The notes under the pieces: model-generated
The model's database searches: none
Seen by the model: only the letters and a program-made list of their open reading frames with translations
Told to the model about the DNA's origin: nothing
Shown here: piece by piece, positions 43,475 to 54,313 of the stretch
Layout: the number at the start of each line of letters is the position of its first letter
How positions within the stretch are numbered: position 1 is the first letter of the stretch
Position numbers and translations under genes: made by a program
Source: Rhododendron vialii
Lineage: Eukaryota; Streptophyta; Magnoliopsida; Ericales; Ericaceae
Assembly (NCBI RefSeq): GCF_030253575.1
Contig: NC_080562.1
Span: forward strand, 29,529,852 to 29,593,851
Direction: 5' to 3'
DNA: 64,000 bases

Positions 43475-44370
43475 AATGCTCAAAACATTGCAATCTGTTG
43501 GGAAGAGCCAGAATCCCTTCTTCACTTGTTTTCCAGTGTAGATTTGCTCAAGCAGTATGGAAACTCTCTCCTCTTTGTCCTGACTCTGCGAGGAAGGGGA
43601 GAAGATTTTTGGGATTGGTTCACAGTAGTGGTGAAGAAGAATCCAGGAGATCACTGGCGTGTGCAATTATTTGGAGAATTTGGAAGTGCAGGAATGATGC
43701 CCATTTTTTTGGCCGTCAGTGTGATCATGTGGTGGTAGTCAATATTGCGTGTAAGGACTCGACTGATTTTTTGGATGCAAACAAGCCCATTGAACTGCCG
43801 AGGATGGATACGGGGTTGGGACCAGTGAATGAGCCTTAGAGATGGAGTCCTCCGGAAGATGGGATTATCAAGATTAATTTTGATGCAGGGGTGGATGTCC
43901 AGAGTCGTTAAGGTGGGTATGGTAGGGCGAGAGGCGCTTTTTGGCAGCTAGATGTTTGGCTTTGAATGGTTTCTCTACTCCACTGGTTGCTGAAGCAATA
44001 GCTGCTAGGGAAGGCCTTATTTTTGCATCTGAGCTGGGGTTTACGTGTATTCAGATTGAAGGGGATTCCTTAAGCTTTATTCGAATGGTTAAAGGGGAAC
44101 AAGTTATTCACTGTGATGCTGAAGTTCTTGAGGAAGATGTCAGGAGATTGGCGTGTGACTTTTGGTTGTGTGAGTTTAGTTTTATTAAATGTAGTGGTAA
44201 TAGTGTTGCTCATTGTTTAGCTTGTCGGGGTTATGGTTGTGTAGGTACTTCCACCTGGGAATCCTATCCGCCGTTGTGGCTATCCACCCCTTTGTTTAAG
44301 GATGGATATGCCCGTTGATGTTTGGTTCGCATCTTTTTATCAATGAATGGATTATCCATTGGCAAAAAAA
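43475..44370 (+). mobile_element. LINE zf-RVT and RNase H fragment inside the Helitron
   Basis: ESLLHLF and FQCRFAQAVWKLSPLCPDS give the zf-RVT end. ACAIIWRIWKCRNDAHFFGR follows, then PPEDGIIKINFDAGVDVQSR and, in another frame, AEAIAAREGLIFASELGFTC, IQIEGDSLSFIRMV and CSGNSVAHCLACRG, the RVT_3 RNase H-like domain. A tail with A-rich sequence ends near 44380. Frameshifts are present. Confidence 0.8.
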
Positions 44371-44429
44371 TAAAAAATAAAACTCAAAGCAACTATACAG
44401 TTTCGAAAAATTGTACTGAGCATGCGATT

Positions 44430-44456
44430 CGTGCAAAGCACGTTGCATGTCACTAG
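44430..44456 (+). other. Helitron 3' terminal hairpin and CTAG end
   Basis: CGTGC-AAA-GCACG forms a perfect stem; ten bases later the element ends in CTAG, followed by host T. This matches the rolling-circle terminator of plant Helitrons. Confidence 0.9.
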
Positions 44457-45240
44457 TTGTCAAAATAAGCAGGAGTGGAGCGGTAATTCTTAACCTCGTT
44501 GTGCCAAAGTGGAGGAAAATATAAAAGAAAATTTTGGTAGCAGTTCATTGTTGGTACAATGTGATTGAAAAATTCAGGAAATGGATGGGGAGATATATCG
44601 GCTCGAACCAGAACTCCATTTGATGGGTAATGTCTTAAAAATTGTAAAGTGGGCATGGAACGGGTGAGAGAACTGTTAAAAGTGTGAGGAAGAAGATGTG
44701 ATAAGATCGAACGATTAATGTGAAGAAGGGTGTCTTGCAACCTGGAAGCATATTTTATTGGTGTTCAAAAGATGCATAAGACGACGATGGGTAATGAGAA
44801 CGAAGTGAGGCTGCTTAAGGATTTGGCAGCAAAATTCAGGGTTCGAAACTTCAGAATGTGCATCAAAGGAATGATTAAGAGTTGTAAAGTCATCCCTTTT
44901 CCTGATGTGAATAAAGTGCACGTCATTCGTTTTTGGTAAACAATAGTATGATGTTTCCTTTTAAGTTTTGTGATGTTAAAAGGCTTGCTCTCTAATTTGT
45001 ATTAAGAGAAGTATAATAAATGAATAAGCTAGAAAAAGCTCCATAAAAGTGTTGTATGCCCTGCTCTCATAGCAAGATCTTGCATTGTGATCCTTTAGAT
45101 TTTGCTTGTTTCAAATTACTGATGTTGAGCTAAGGCTGTCAGCTTATAGGCTACGTCCTTTCTCTATTTGAGCAGAATTATCGATGGTGGTAGGGCCTTC
45201 TAGGGAGAGGATGCAAATTGTCCCTCTCAATTAGCGATTT
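44457..45240 (+). other. Displaced 3' flank of F-box copy D
   Basis: TTGTCAAAATAAGCAGGAGT continues the last codons and 3' flank of copy D and closely follows 23697-24480 of copy C, including the 3' module near 45038. Short frames here (for example on the minus strand at 44453-44740) are not proteins. Confidence 0.85.
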
Positions 45241-45805
45241 TGCAAATTGTCCCTCTCACAACTGTCTTCCGTGGCACATTGAAAGGCTGTGATTTAATGG
45301 TGGCTGAATCTTTCTTTCAATCCTAGGGCAGAGATGCTCCCTTGAAGAATCTTTTCAGTCAAAAGCACAAGTGTTTAATGGCTGAGATTGAAGCCCAAAT
45401 TTGATCCAACGAACATCACACAGTTTCGTTCAAAATTTGAACCAAGGCTCAAGTGGAGCCATTCCAGAGATCTTCAACAGTTACCATAAACAGACCTTAT
45501 TGTTTTTGTTTTCCCCCATACCTTTTCTCCCATCATTCTTTCCTATTTCATTAGAATGTTTCCCTTTCTCCCTTCTCAATACTACCCTACTTCTCCCCTC
45601 TCCCCTCTCTTCTGAATCATGAAGATAATTGGAGCCACTGCCAAGCTTCAGAAGTGAGTAAGATCTTTCTTTCTTTTTTCTATTCTCCATTTTGCTCTTT
45701 TCCTTATATTTTATTGTTCTTGATGCCATGTTTTTTGCTTCAATTTTGAACTGAGGTCTGCTTATGATGAAATTCTTTTACCTCTTAATGGTGTTTCTTA
45801 GTTAT
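45241..45805. other. Intergenic, possible first exon not proven
   Basis: A CT-rich stretch (45500-45615) precedes ATGAAGATAATTGGAGCC at 45619 and a donor-like AAGTGAGTAAG. This could be a leader and a short first exon, but no following exon was recognised. A direct repeat GCAAATTGTCCCTCTCA occurs at about 45210 and 45242. Confidence 0.35.
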
Positions 45806-45813
45806 TATACATA

Positions 45814-46137
45814 GGGCGCTGCTATTCGCAGCCCTCTATTTTTTCCCATAGCCCGTTAAAAATTTTCAATTATACTCGACAGTTAGTTACCGAAATTGAG
45901 ATATATTTTCAGCATCCAATTACCGAAATATAATATTTTTTTCAACAGCTATTTACCGAAAATGTATGTTCGGCAGTTGTTTACCGAAAGTTGAACATAT
46001 TTTCAACATGTAGTTATCGAAATATAATCTTGTTTTCAACAGAAATTTACCGAAATGTTATTTATGATTTTCAACAATCATTTACCAAAATGTAATGGGC
46101 TATGGGAGAAAATAAAGGGCTGCGAATAGCGGCGCCC
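45814..46137. mobile_element. MITE, first of a twin pair
   Basis: The 324-bp element has inverted ends (GGGCGCTGCTATTCGCAGCC and its near complement) of about 40 bp. It is flanked by the 8-bp duplication TATACATA (45806-45813 and 46138-46145). The inside has short repeats with TTACCGAAA. Confidence 0.9.
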
Positions 46138-46163
46138 TATACATATGTCTTGATTTAGATTAT

Positions 46164-46487
46164 GGGCGCTGCTATTCGCAGCCCTCTATTTTCTCCCATA
46201 GCCCGTTAAAAATTTTTAATTATACTCGACAGTTAGTTATCGAAATTGAGATATATTTTCAGCATCCAATTACCGAAATATAATATTTTTTTCAACAGCT
46301 ATTTACCGAAAATATATGTTCGGCAATTGTTTACCGAAAGTTGAACATATTTTCGACATGTAGTTACCGAAATATAATCTTGTTTTCAACAGCAATTTAC
46401 CGAAATGTTATTTATGATTTTCAATAACCATTTACCGAAATATAGTGGGCTATGGGAGAAAATAAAGGGCTGCGAATAGCGGCGCCC
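46164..46487. mobile_element. MITE, second of a twin pair
   Basis: It is also exactly 324 bp, in the same orientation and nearly the same in sequence. It has its own 8-bp duplication TAGATTAT (46156-46163 and 46488-46495), so it is an independent insertion. Superfamily is hAT-like by duplication length. Confidence 0.9.
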
Positions 46488-47879
46488 TAGATTATACTAG
46501 TCAATATTTCTTTTTCCTATTTTGGCTTAATTTCAAAAACACCCCCTCAACTATCACATTTTTGCAACATCACCCCCTCAACTAAAAAACTGGCCAACAT
46601 CACCCCCTCAACTATCAAAACTGGGCAACTTCACCCCCTCCCCTCTTTTCCGTTAAAAAAATGGACAGACAGAAAGATAAAGACCAAGGTACCCCAAGCT
46701 TAAAAAAACATGGTAGAGCTAGGAAAAAACGATCTCACAGTCTCGCTCCTCTTCCATCGCTGTCTCTCTTCTCTCTCTATCTCCCTCCTGGATCGATCGA
46801 CTGAAATCGAAGAAACCCTAGAACCCACAAAATCGAACGACCACTGACCCCAACCCGCACCATCTCTATCCATTGACAGAAGCGGAAACCCTAAATCGAC
46901 ACACTGCGAAAATCGTTTGAATCCGTAAAGTAGAAGTTCTACTTCGTTCCAATCTGTACGAGTTCTACCTGGTTCTCGTTTGTTCAAATCCGTAAGTTCT
47001 CTGTAAGTTCTTTATATAATTTTTATGTATTCAAATGCATACGAGGTTAGGGCTGAAAAATTGGGGGTTTTCGAAGTTTTTAAATTCTTTTTACCCTGAA
47101 AATCCGAGATTAGGGTTTAAAAAATAGGGGGTTTTGGAGATTTTCGAATTTTTTTAATTTCCCCCAAAACTCCGAGATTGGGCTTAAAGAATTGAGGGTT
47201 TGGGGGTTTTCGAAGTTTCAAGGAAGTAGGTGGCTTCTTTTTTTATTTTGCTCATGTATGTTTTACGGGTCAATGGTTCCTTTGTTACACACTCAGTTTG
47301 TATGCTATTTAGCCCTCTTACTTCCATTAGTTGGGACCAAATGGTGTGGTTTGGCATTTGCTTTCTGGAGCATGGGTTGTCAGGGAGGATTAGCCCCCTT
47401 CAATTTTCGAAAAGTTCATGCTTTGCTTGTACTTCTTTTTTAAAGATAATCACGCAATTATAAGCGTTCGGCCCGCAAATTATAGGAGCTTACAAATGAT
47501 AATCGTTCACTCCTCAATTAAGAAGCATTGGCATGTGAATGCTTGTATATTCTCGAGCTTCCAATCAGCAAGTTAAATGTCATTTCATTACTCCCTACAC
47601 ACCCTACTTGTAAAAGTCAATTTCCACCAATATACTGGCTCATAATTCCACAATGAAAAGGAAAGACTTGAGATTATCTAGTTTTGCATACAACTGAGTG
47701 TCCAGGGCCATCAATAACTGGTTTGTGAACACGAATTTGTGCAGAAGCTTCCAATTTTTTTCTGATAGAAAGACGAAGACAACGGATATTTTCCACCCAA
47801 TTTAACGGAGTACAATAAGCTGCCTTTTACATGTGAATTTATGCATTAATTCTATCTCTTGTTTTCAATCTATTGGATT

Positions 47880-48590
47880 GCAGGAGTTTCAAGCAGCAGC
47901 ATTCTCAATCCTGTGCAGAAAGTGAGGAATGAAGCAGTGTTCGGTTCTGCTTCTCTGAATCCTGTGCATACTATGAGGATAGCTTTGGAAGCTTTACGTG
48001 AATTTTCGGAATCTAAGGTGTCTCCCCTAATCCACGTGGATAACCCACTTCTGAGGACTTTATTTCCCATGGTGGGTTCCGAATCAAGGGTATTACAAGA
48101 TGAAGTGTGATGTGGCGATGCAGAACAATGGAAAGGATGCTAAATTGAGTGTGGTCTTAAGGGATTGGAGAGGCAAACTGATCAATGGAATTGTATGTTC
48201 TGCACATGTGGCCTCTCCAACCTAGGGTGAAGTGCTAGCAATCCGAAAAGCGTGTGGGATGGTGAAGGATTTGAGTTTGGATCAAAGTTGAAATTGAATC
48301 AGACAATCAACTTGCCATAAAACTCAATGTATCTGAATTGGTTCCCCCTTGGGAGATTGCGACTATTGTTTGGGATATTTAGACAATTTGGAGAAGAATT
48401 GGGGATGACTTTTGTCTGGGCTAGACGAACTGCCAATGAGCTTGCACATATGGTGGCTACAGAAGCCTTGAGAGGCATGCTGCCAGCTTCTTGGGTTTCG
48501 CCTCCAAAATTTATTTCCTCTGTTCTAGATAGGAATTCTGCTTTCTTGTAAGCCTGTTGGGCACAGTTTTGATTATCAAAAAAAAAAAGT
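47880..48590 (+). mobile_element. LINE RNase H fragment
   Basis: VRNEAVFGSASLNPVHTMRI, MKCDVAMQNNGKDAKLSVVL, GEVLAIRKACGMVKDLSL, IESDNQLAIKLN and FVWARRTANELAHMVATEAL form a broken RVT_3 RNase H-like domain. WVSPPKFISSVLDRNSAFL follows, then a poly-A stretch at about 48578-48588. Several stops and frameshifts are present. Confidence 0.75.
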
Positions 48591-48765
48591 TGAAGGCTTT
48601 GTTTCAGTTTATAGGCAGCTGTGTTTTTTTGTTCATTTGAGTTTGTATTTGGTCTAATCTGCTGTATTTGAACTCTATGTTTTACCTATGTACTTGTATT
48701 TTTATCTCATGTTCCAAAAAAAGAAAAAGAAAAAAGAGAGGAGATGTCGTACTTGTCACACAAAC

Positions 48766-48767
48766 AA

Positions 48768-48798
<31 letters not shown>

Positions 48799-48815
48799 GA
48801 GAGGGAGAAAGAACT
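48766..48815. repeat. GA microsatellite
   Basis: A slightly interrupted GA run lies within the TIR element at 46524-49162. Reading frames across it are artefacts. Confidence 0.9.
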
Positions 48816-49162
48816 ATAACAAGAAGTGCAGTTCTGGGGGTGCAAAAATCTGGATTTTATGACGTGTTTATGGAAGCTTGGGGTAGGAGGGAGAGAGAGA
48901 GAAGAAACCTGGTGAAAATAGGGTAAGAAAAGGATATAAATAGCCCCTTGATTCCCGCTTATGGGAAGGGCATTTTAGGAATAGCATTTATTTGACATCC
49001 AAGTTATACAATTTTCCATCCAAAATGTTAACAGAAATGGAGGTAGGGGTGAAATTGCCGAGTTTTGATAATTGAGGGGGTGATGTTGGCCAGTTTTTTA
49101 GTTGAGGGGGTGATGTTGCAAAAATGTGATAGTTGAGGGGGTGTTTTTGAAATTAAGCCTAT

Positions 49163-49770
49163 TTCTCAATCTCAGCTGGCCTATGTTCTATGGTTTTCCT
49201 TTCAAATTTCCAAACCTGAATTAATCACTCAGATATGTAAGGCTGTTGGTTTAGGTTGTGCAGTCAATTTGTTTGGACAATGCCTTTAGTCATGGTCAAT
49301 TTCTTTTATTTGCCAATTTGATATTTCGTCCTATTTTTTGTGAATGGGGTGTCAGAACCAGGAAGACATTTTTTTACATTGTCATTTGGTAGGTTTTTTT
49401 ACAGTTGATTTAATTTTGAGATCTAATTATGTTCGGATTTGTCTTCAGGCGCGAGCAAGAAACTTTTATACTAGGTTAATGCTTGTTAATAAGTGTCTTC
49501 AGGCACATGCTCATTTGTTGAGAACATGTTGTGTCATGCCTTCAGGCACGGGCACAATTGCTAGGGATTGAAAAAATGTTTGTTCTTTATTTGCTGATTC
49601 AAGTTGAACAAGTCAATGAATATGTTTGGGTTATTGTTTTCTACATATATAGTTAGATTCACTGGGCAATTGTTGATACATTGCACGTGAGTTCAGTATT
49701 TATTTGTGTGTGCCGATTATTCGAGTAGTGCCTTCAGGATGCACTAGTACAGATTCACATACTTGGAGTA
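49163..49770. other. Intergenic, weak tandem motif only
   Basis: TCTTCAGGC(G/A)C(G/A) recurs near 49443, 49496 and 49539 with variants. No gene is seen. Confidence 0.35.
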
Positions 49771-50092
49771 TTTTTCAACCAAAGTTTAATTCTAAGATAA
49801 ATTAAAAGGATTTCGGAACCCTGCTGAAAGGCAGGGTCGACAAGGGTACTGCCCACTCATCAAGGTGTCGTTTTGGCATAAGAAATCACTCGCCCCTTGT
49901 TCCTGTTTGGTGCCCAATAAATGGGTAAGATGATTAATGATTTATTAATTTTTTGTGAAGCTCATTTAGGGTCTCACAAAGATAATTCAAATCACTATTC
50001 GTAAAATGATTCCTATGGGTTCTTGTAAAAGTTAGCTCAATCCCATATCGTTAGGGCCTTTTTCAGAATTTTTAGGGGTGTTTCGCCACTAA

Positions 50093-51174
50093 GGCCATCC
50101 ACAGCGGTATAATCAAAAATGAATAACCAAAAGTTGACACATCAGCTTTTGATTATTCACTTAAAAGATTGCTAAGCTTAACAATGTTGAGGTTCACAAT
50201 GGTCACTTCTAGTCCATAACCAAAATAAGGGGTCCACTACAATTTCACACAATCTCTCTCTCCCATTTTGTTTCCCGCCATTCACTTCCCTCCATTACTT
50301 TTTTTTTTTGGCAAAAATATATCGAATATATGGTGTTCTTCCTAGTGTTATCTATCAAAACAACACCGATTTTTTTTTCTTCCTATTCCTATAGCCTATA
50401 TCACAAATCCATCACTCTCTTAATCTTTCAAAAAAAAAATCAGATGTGTTCTTAAATTTGGAAAATAATGCAAGGTTCTTCCTCTTTCTTTTTTTTTTGC
50501 AAGGTTCTTTGTTTACTTAACCATAGGGGGAGGAACAAAAAATTGAATAACCACTTTTTAGTCGAAAAAATCAATTTTTTTTTGCTAAAAAGTGATTATT
50601 TATCAAAATATTTGGGTAAAAGTAAAATAAAAAAAAAACACTTTTCCCGATTCCTCTCGTTGAGATCAATAACCTATAAAAGTTTGGCGCAAAACTAAAA
50701 AATGCGAAAAAAATTCAAATAAAGACAATTTTCAGATTTAAGTTAAGTTTAAGTTAAATTCATAAGAATGCAGCCTAAAATAGAAACGTAAAAGAAGAGT
50801 AAAATACCTTAATCTAGCAACGATGAGTTAAATTATAGATGATCGAGAAATATGAGCTTCACTTTTGGAGGAAAAGAAAGAGAAACAGTTTGTGGTTGAA
50901 ATGAAGAAGATATAAAGCAAGTGAAGAAGAGAAGAATAAAATAGTAGTTGAAATACGTGTGTATATAAATTTTGGAACTAGTTAACTTATGTAGTGTGGG
51001 GCTCACAAATTTTGATTATTGAAAAAGGTTGCTAGTTTTGGTTATCCAATGCCCAAAATTTGATTATTTCTAAGGATGTTGCTAAGTTTGATTATATCAT
51101 TGTGAGCCATTTTTTGCACAAATATTGTTAACTTTAACAACAATTGTCTTTTGGTTATACCACTGTGAATGGCC
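50093..51174. mobile_element. PIF/Harbinger-type non-autonomous element
   Basis: GGCCATCCACAGCGGTATAA at the left and TTATACCACTGTGAATGGCC at the right are inverted ends, flanked by TAA on both sides (50090-50092, 51175-51177). The 3-bp TAA/TTA duplication is typical of PIF/Harbinger (Tourist). The copy at 62105 shows a single uninterrupted TAA. No transposase is seen in 1082 bp. Confidence 0.88.
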
Positions 51175-53247
51175 TAAGAATTCTAAAAAGTCCTTACTGA
51201 TATCGGATTGAACTAAATTTTTATAGGAATCAATAAAAAATATTTTAAAACCAAATGAGCTGTTTGAATTATTATTTGAGACTTGAAACTGGCCCCACAA
51301 AAGATCAATCAATTATTAATTTAATATTGAGTAATCAAACACTTAATTTAGATTAATATCTTATAGATTTTTCTTAGAGCCCATTTCGAGTCTCACTAAA
51401 ATTATTCAAACCACTCATTATTCTAAATTTTAATTTTACGAGTTCCTACAAAAACTTAGCTCAATCCTATATCGACGAACTCTTTTTCAAATTCGTAGGG
51501 TCAAAACACTTAATTTTAGATTCATGATTTATTTATTTTTATATGGCCCCACAAAGATGATTTAGGCCACTCATTAATCTTAAAATGTTTTTGATATGTT
51601 CTTGCGGAAAAATATCTCAATATGAGGTGTTGCTTTATCCTATACGTCTTGGTTTAATGCTCTTTTGCCCATCTCTTGGGCACCAAATAGGGACCAAGTG
51701 TAACAACCCGGATTTTTGTTCTATTTTTTTTTTCGAATAAAGAAATTATTTTTAATCAAATAGTCTATAGTAATCGATTAATTATTTAAAAGTGTAATTT
51801 GATTAAACTAGAACCTAGATTAATTTTTGGTATTTAAAATTAGTTTAGCATATACATTATTAATTAGCTTGTAACTATGTATAAGTGTGTCTATATATCT
51901 ATAAAATAGATATTAATAACCATTCCACAATTTATGGGATTTGGATACCCATCCCCCACCTATCTCTCCCTCTATCTCTATCTTTTCACTTATCCACTCC
52001 CCTTCAAACTCTTCCTAAATTATACATCTCTCTAATCTCTATAACATCCCACTCTCCTACCTTCCTCCACAACTCCCTCTATATATCTTCTAGTCCACTG
52101 CAAAAACAGAAACAAGAAAAGAGAGATCACACCCTTTCAATTTTCGTCCATATCACGTTCCTCTATTCACGGTCTATTTCTTTCTAGTTGCTGTCGTTTT
52201 TAGGCCTAAGTTTCTTCACGAATGTTGTAGAGGGCGTTGAGAGCTTTGATTTTGACCCAAGAATCACCCAAAACGGTCAAGGATTTATAGAGTTATCGCT
52301 GTTTAAAGGTCAGTGAAATTTTCGGATTTCTGTTTCCAGACAGCAAACAGGACTTATGAAAACCCCTACTTTTCTCCTAGTTCGAATGGTTTTCGGGCTT
52401 TGACTTCTTCACAAAAGTTGTAGAGCGTTTCAAGATCTTCGCATTAGACACAAGATTCGTCCAAAATGACAGAGGTTTGGTCAAGCTATTCCAGTCCAAA
52501 GTTGCTACTAGAATACCGATCTTTCGCCGCCAAATGAAAACCCACCGGAATCCACCAAATCGTTTTCTCCGGATTAAAGGTATTATAATCCTTCTCCTAC
52601 CTCTCCCTAAGTATATTAATGTACTAAGAGGTTAGTTTTTATTATTAGAATCGAAAAGATACGAAATTGAAATTAAACGAACGAAACCCAGATTTTTCCG
52701 AGAAGACACTGCTCTGTTATTAACCGTGATTGCTAATCACGTTTTTGGAACTGTTCACCAGTTGGAAGTTTTAAAACAAATGGCACAACAATTACAGTTA
52801 TCCCCATGGACTTCTTGAATTTATAATTTTGGCCCCAAGAGATGTGTTTGGGTGGTTTTAACTTACGTGTTATATATGAACGATAATGAAAATAATTGAA
52901 TTGCCTTGGTTTAGTGTTAATTGAATATGATTCTTATAATAAATAAATAGAATGATGAAGGATTACTAGTTAAATTATTTGTTTGATAAAATTTCTCATT
53001 TATTTAATAAATTAAGGGCATTGGCCCAATCATAAAACTCTACGTGCTTTAATTACTCGCACAGTACCAATTGCTATGTTTGCTTTCCCATTAAAATATA
53101 TCATGTTTACTGATTATGTTATTATGGATTCATGATTGTTGTATTGTTGGGTCGGACTTAGATTCGTTTGGTGATTTCAATGAGAAATTATGTAGACATT
53201 GTTATGGTTAATGAAAAAGGAAAAATAGATGAAAGTTGTGGGCTTAG

Positions 53248-53550
53248 CAGGACCTCAGGGGTAGCCTAACAGGACCTCAGGTATTGAGGGTAGCCTGGTA
53301 GGACCTTGAGGGTAGCCTGAAAGACCCGGTGTAGCTAGGGTGGCCAAGCAGGACCTCAGGGGTAGCCTAGCAGGACCTCAGGTATTGAGGGTAGCCTAGC
53401 AGGATCTTGAGGGCAGCCTGATGGACCTAGAATTGTGAGGGTGGCCAAGAAGGACCTCAGGGTAGCCTGACAGGACCTCAGGTAATGAGGGTAGCCTAGC
53501 AGGACTTTGAGGGCAGCCTGATGGACCAAGAATTGTGTGGATAGTCTACT
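53248..53550. repeat. Three-copy 101-bp tandem repeat in the LTR
   Basis: Units start at 53248, 53349 and 53450 with CAGGACCTCAGGGGTAGCC. Each unit is itself built from about three variants of a GCAGGACCT..GAGGGTAGCCT submotif. Confidence 0.9.
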
Positions 53551-54043
53551 AATACCCCGTGATATTGAAGGTAGCAGAACGTTTGAAATATGTTCAACGG
53601 AATTTTGAGTTTGAAAAAGTAATGGATTCTATGGTGCAGGTATGATTATGAAATGTGAGATTCAAAAGAAATTAATTTAAAGGCTTGCTAATGGATTTAT
53701 TTATTTAATACTTGTCGTTCTATTATGAAATTTTCATATGAATTGTGATAAAGCTGTTTAGCTGTAAAGTAAGGGGTTGGTAAGGTTAGGCTTATTCCAC
53801 TGAGTGAATTACCACTCACAGATACGTTTGTATCCTGGTAAATCGGTTGCTTCGGCGATCAATTTGCCAGAATGTGCAGGATTCAATGGTGGAGCAATTT
53901 GACACATGAGGAATACTAAGGGCAGAGACCGAGTATGCTTGGGATCTGTATCAAGACTAGAGTCAGCTCTGAAGTTAATATATTTTGAATCAGTAAATTT
54001 ATCTTGTGACTGTAATGGCTAAACTTTATTTTGGAAAATTATA

Positions 54044-54313
54044 CTCCTTCCGTCCCTTATTTATTGTCCAATATTCCATTTTGGGCTGTCCCTTAATAAG
54101 TGTCCATTTTGTAAAGTTAGTGGGTAAAAGTTGGTGTATTGTCTATTTTGTCCCTAAAAATAGATTTCATTTGAAAAGTTAGTGGGTAAAAGAGTAATAA
54201 CGATTGGTAAGTAGGAAAAGTGGAGGAAAAAGTTGATGTGAAAGGCATAATGATGATGTCTTTTTAATAAGTTTGAGTTACGAAGCAGGACACTTAAAAA
54301 GGGACGGATGGAG
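54044..54313. mobile_element. Stowaway-like MITE within the LTR
   Basis: CTCCTTCCGTCCCTTATTTA at the left and AAAAAGGGACGGATGGAG at the right, with TA on both sides. An internal direct repeat AAAGTTAGTGGGTAAAAG occurs twice. Confidence 0.85.

Larger units (their letters stand above)
38123..44456 (+). mobile_element. Non-autonomous Helitron carrying gene fragments
   Basis: The left end is TC (TCCACAAGG) and the right end is CTAG, preceded by a perfect 5-bp-stem hairpin CGTGC-AAA-GCACG at 44430-44442, ten bases before CTAG. No target duplication is seen: joining bases 38122 and 44457 restores the exact order seen in copy C (CTTGTT + TTGTCA). These are the defining marks of Helitrons. The host dinucleotide is TT rather than the usual AT. 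No Rep/helicase frame is seen in its 6334 bp. It carries pieces of at least four host genes, a LINE and a MITE. Confidence 0.88.
46524..49162. mobile_element. TIR element of 2.6 kb (Mutator-like) with LINE and leader-like DNA
   Basis: The ends are long inverted repeats: GGCTTAATTTCAAAAACACC, CCCCTCAACTATCACATTT and CAACATCACCCCCTCAACT at the left have their complements at 49060-49162. CCTATTTT and CCTATTTC at the borders may be the target duplication. The interior holds a plant-leader-like segment (about 46730-46990, CTCTCT tracts then GAAACCCTAGAACCC and TCGAACGACC) and a LINE fragment (47880-48590). No transposase is seen. It may be a Pack-MULE. Confidence 0.7.

Noticed and set aside
43941..44318. 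An independent 125-residue protein gene
   Set aside because: It is the RNase H-like end of a LINE, continuous with zf-RVT pieces upstream.
45619..45660. First exon of a new gene (MKIIGATAKLQ)
   Set aside because: There is a CT-rich leader and a donor-like site, but no downstream exon could be recognised.
46700..46987. Minus-strand frame of 95 residues
   Set aside because: It runs through leader-like CT-rich DNA and has no recognised motif.
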